Origin: Marinobacter sp.
GTDB lineage: Bacteria; Pseudomonadota; Gammaproteobacteria; Pseudomonadales; Oleiphilaceae
Length of the DNA: 13,040 nt
Assembly (NCBI GenBank): GCA_017643965.1
Contig: JAEPMM010000046.1
Location: forward strand, 1-13,040
Reading direction: 5' to 3'
The notes under the pieces are model-generated. The model did not search any database. It saw nothing but the letters and a program-made list of their open reading frames with translations, and was not told the DNA's origin. Shown in pieces: positions 12,332-13,040 of this stretch. Within the stretch, counting starts at the first letter, position 1, and every line of letters starts with the position of its first letter. The position numbers were made by a program, and so were the translations under genes.

Positions 12332-12622
12332 ATGACGATTCCCCTGAAAAACGTAACCACCCCGGACATTTCCTGCTCGAATTGCGAAGCCTGCTGCTGT
12401 CGTCTCGAAGTCATGATCATTTCCGATACCGGGGTCCCCGAGCGACATATTGCGTTCGATGAATGGGGCGGTGAAACCATGAAGCGATTAGCCGATGGTT
12501 GGTGCTCGGCTCTGGACCGGGAAACCTTCATGTGCACCATCTATGACAACCGGCCCTGGATCTGCCGGGAGTTTGAGATGGGCTCTTATGAGTGCCGTGA
12601 GGAGCGAGCTGCAGAGCGGTAA
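12332..12622 (+). CDS. YkgJ-family cysteine cluster protein
   Basis: A 96-residue protein. The N-terminal C15-x2-C18-x2-C21-C22-C23 cluster in CSNCEACCC and later C58, C68, C78, C88 match the UPF0153/YkgJ pattern, including Y-x2-RPWICREF (71-81) and GSYEC. Such proteins are believed to bind a metal or Fe-S cluster; the function is unsettled. The start at 12332 is the natural ATG. No strong ribosome site is visible (GAGCCGATC at 12316 is weak). It lies 91 bases after the Lif-like gene and ends 68 bases before the convergent TRAP permease, so it is probably monocistronic. No promoter could be assigned. Confidence 0.85.
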   Translation: MTIPLKNVTTPDISCSNCEACCCRLEVMIISDTGVPERHIAFDEWGGETMKRLADGWCSALDRETFMCTIYDNRPWICREFEMGSYECREERAAER

Positions 12623-12626
12623 TACT

Positions 12627-12660
12627 TCCGGAGCCTTGGTGCCAGCGCACCCGCTCCGGA
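12627..12660. terminator. Possible bidirectional terminator between ykgJ and the TRAP permease
   Basis: TCCGGAGC (12627-12634) and GCTCCGGA (12653-12660) form a perfect 8-bp stem. A second inner stem, GGTGC/GCACC, flanks CAGC. The short T run (TTT) makes it a modest terminator. It lies between two convergent genes. Confidence 0.55.
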
Positions 12661-12689
12661 TTTCCGATGATACAAGCCCAAAAATGCTA

Positions 12690-13040
12690 TCAGGCGTAGA
12701 ACAGCAGCGGCACGAACGCCACCAGCACCAGCGAGATGCCCATGGCAATCAGCGGCATGATGATGCGCTCGTGGCGTTGATAGAACGTGCCCTCTTCCTG
12801 TTGCGCCGCCAGCACTTCCGCTTCGCCCACCACTTGTCGGGTCAGCAGGTGGTTGAGCGCCACCGGCGGGCTCAGGTAGCCGAGCTCGAACGCCACCAGG
12901 GTCACCATCCAGAAGTGAATGGGGTGAATGCCACTGCTGTAGGCAATGGTGGCCACGGTGGCCGTGACCAGGATCACCGCACCAAAGGCATCCATGATCA
13001 TGCCCAGGATCACCAGGATGATCACCATCAGCAGCATCGC
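12690..13040 (-). CDS. TRAP transporter large permease (DctM-like), C-terminal part
   Basis: Reading on the minus strand, the C-terminal ~116 residues of a large hydrophobic permease are present; the N-terminus lies beyond the right edge. Visible: MVIILVILGMIMDAFGAVILVT, IHPIHFWMVTLVAFELGYLSPPVALNHLL, a hydrophilic loop (GEAEVLAAQQEEGTFYQRHERI) and a terminal helix, IMPLIAMGISLVLVAFVPLLFYA. The ELGYLSPPVALNHLL segment is typical of TRAP-type large subunits (DctM), which carry dicarboxylates or other organic acids with sodium or proton coupling. The small permease and binding protein are outside the window. Stop at 12692-12690. Confidence 0.9.
   Translation of the reverse strand, partial: AMLLMVIILVILGMIMDAFGAVILVTATVATIAYSSGIHPIHFWMVTLVAFELGYLSPPVALNHLLTRQVVGEAEVLAAQQEEGTFYQRHERIIMPLIAMGISLVLVAFVPLLFYA

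Noticed and set aside
1..13040. CRISPR arrays, tRNA or rRNA genes, integron integrase or transposase genes
   Set aside because: I saw no regular short repeats with spacers, no cloverleaf-like segment, no rRNA-like stretch, and no reading frame resembling an integrase or transposase.

Overview
The window reads as a stretch of gammaproteobacterial chromosome, most like Marinobacter or a close marine relative. This is inferred from the moderately high GC of the core genes, the protein sequences and the gene order; no search was run. The left half is housekeeping: the 3' end of mutM (2-274), a small exported or membrane protein (442-774), then yrfG, hslR, hslO and pckA, all on the + strand. As far as I recall, this is the order around E. 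coli yrfG-hslR-hslO-pckA, here without yhgE. pckA ends in a strong intrinsic terminator (4650-4687).

The accessory centre of the window (about 4690-7240) is a cluster of integron gene cassettes with no integrase gene in view, i.e. a CALIN (cluster of attC sites lacking an integron integrase). Four small, AT-richer, same-strand cassettes follow one another: a two-TM protein; a DUF6998-like protein with a PD-(D/E)xK nuclease signature; a one-TM helical protein; and a membrane-anchored excalibur-type protein. The attC sites can be read directly. They start with a GTATAAC, ATTTAAC, ACCTAAC or CCATAAC box and end with GTTAAAT, GTTAGGT, GTTATAG or a degenerate GGTATGG. The decisive check is internal: the R'' box closing each of cassettes 1-3 is the exact reverse complement of the core box that opens the same cassette (cassette 4: one mismatch), as expected if each was once a closed circle. 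Stop codons of ORFs 1-3 lie inside R''. Upstream of cassette 1 are a 9-bp dyad, an approximate direct repeat and a possible promoter, which may be remains of an attI, an attC or an IS end.

Right of the array, GC and style return to the host type: a periplasmic TIGR02285-like substrate-binding protein (7262-8179), an AraC-HTH plus alkylguanine/alkyltransferase fusion that looks like Ada without its N-terminal zinc domain (8342-9184), and a 520-bp gap holding a possible 55-codon exported ORF and an operator-like dyad. Next comes a lipase secretion locus: a secreted six-Cys lipase (9707-10345), a 12-bp-stem terminator, a SurA/PpiC-like lipoprotein (10470-11312) and a Lif-type lipase chaperone (11320-12240). 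A YkgJ-type cysteine-cluster protein (12332-12622) and the C-terminal part of a TRAP transporter large permease on the - strand (12690 to the edge) close the window.

The most notable items are the cassette array with its candidate PD-(D/E)xK protein, the parvulin-like lipoprotein between a lipase and its apparent foldase, and a strong palindromic hairpin in the pckA leader.
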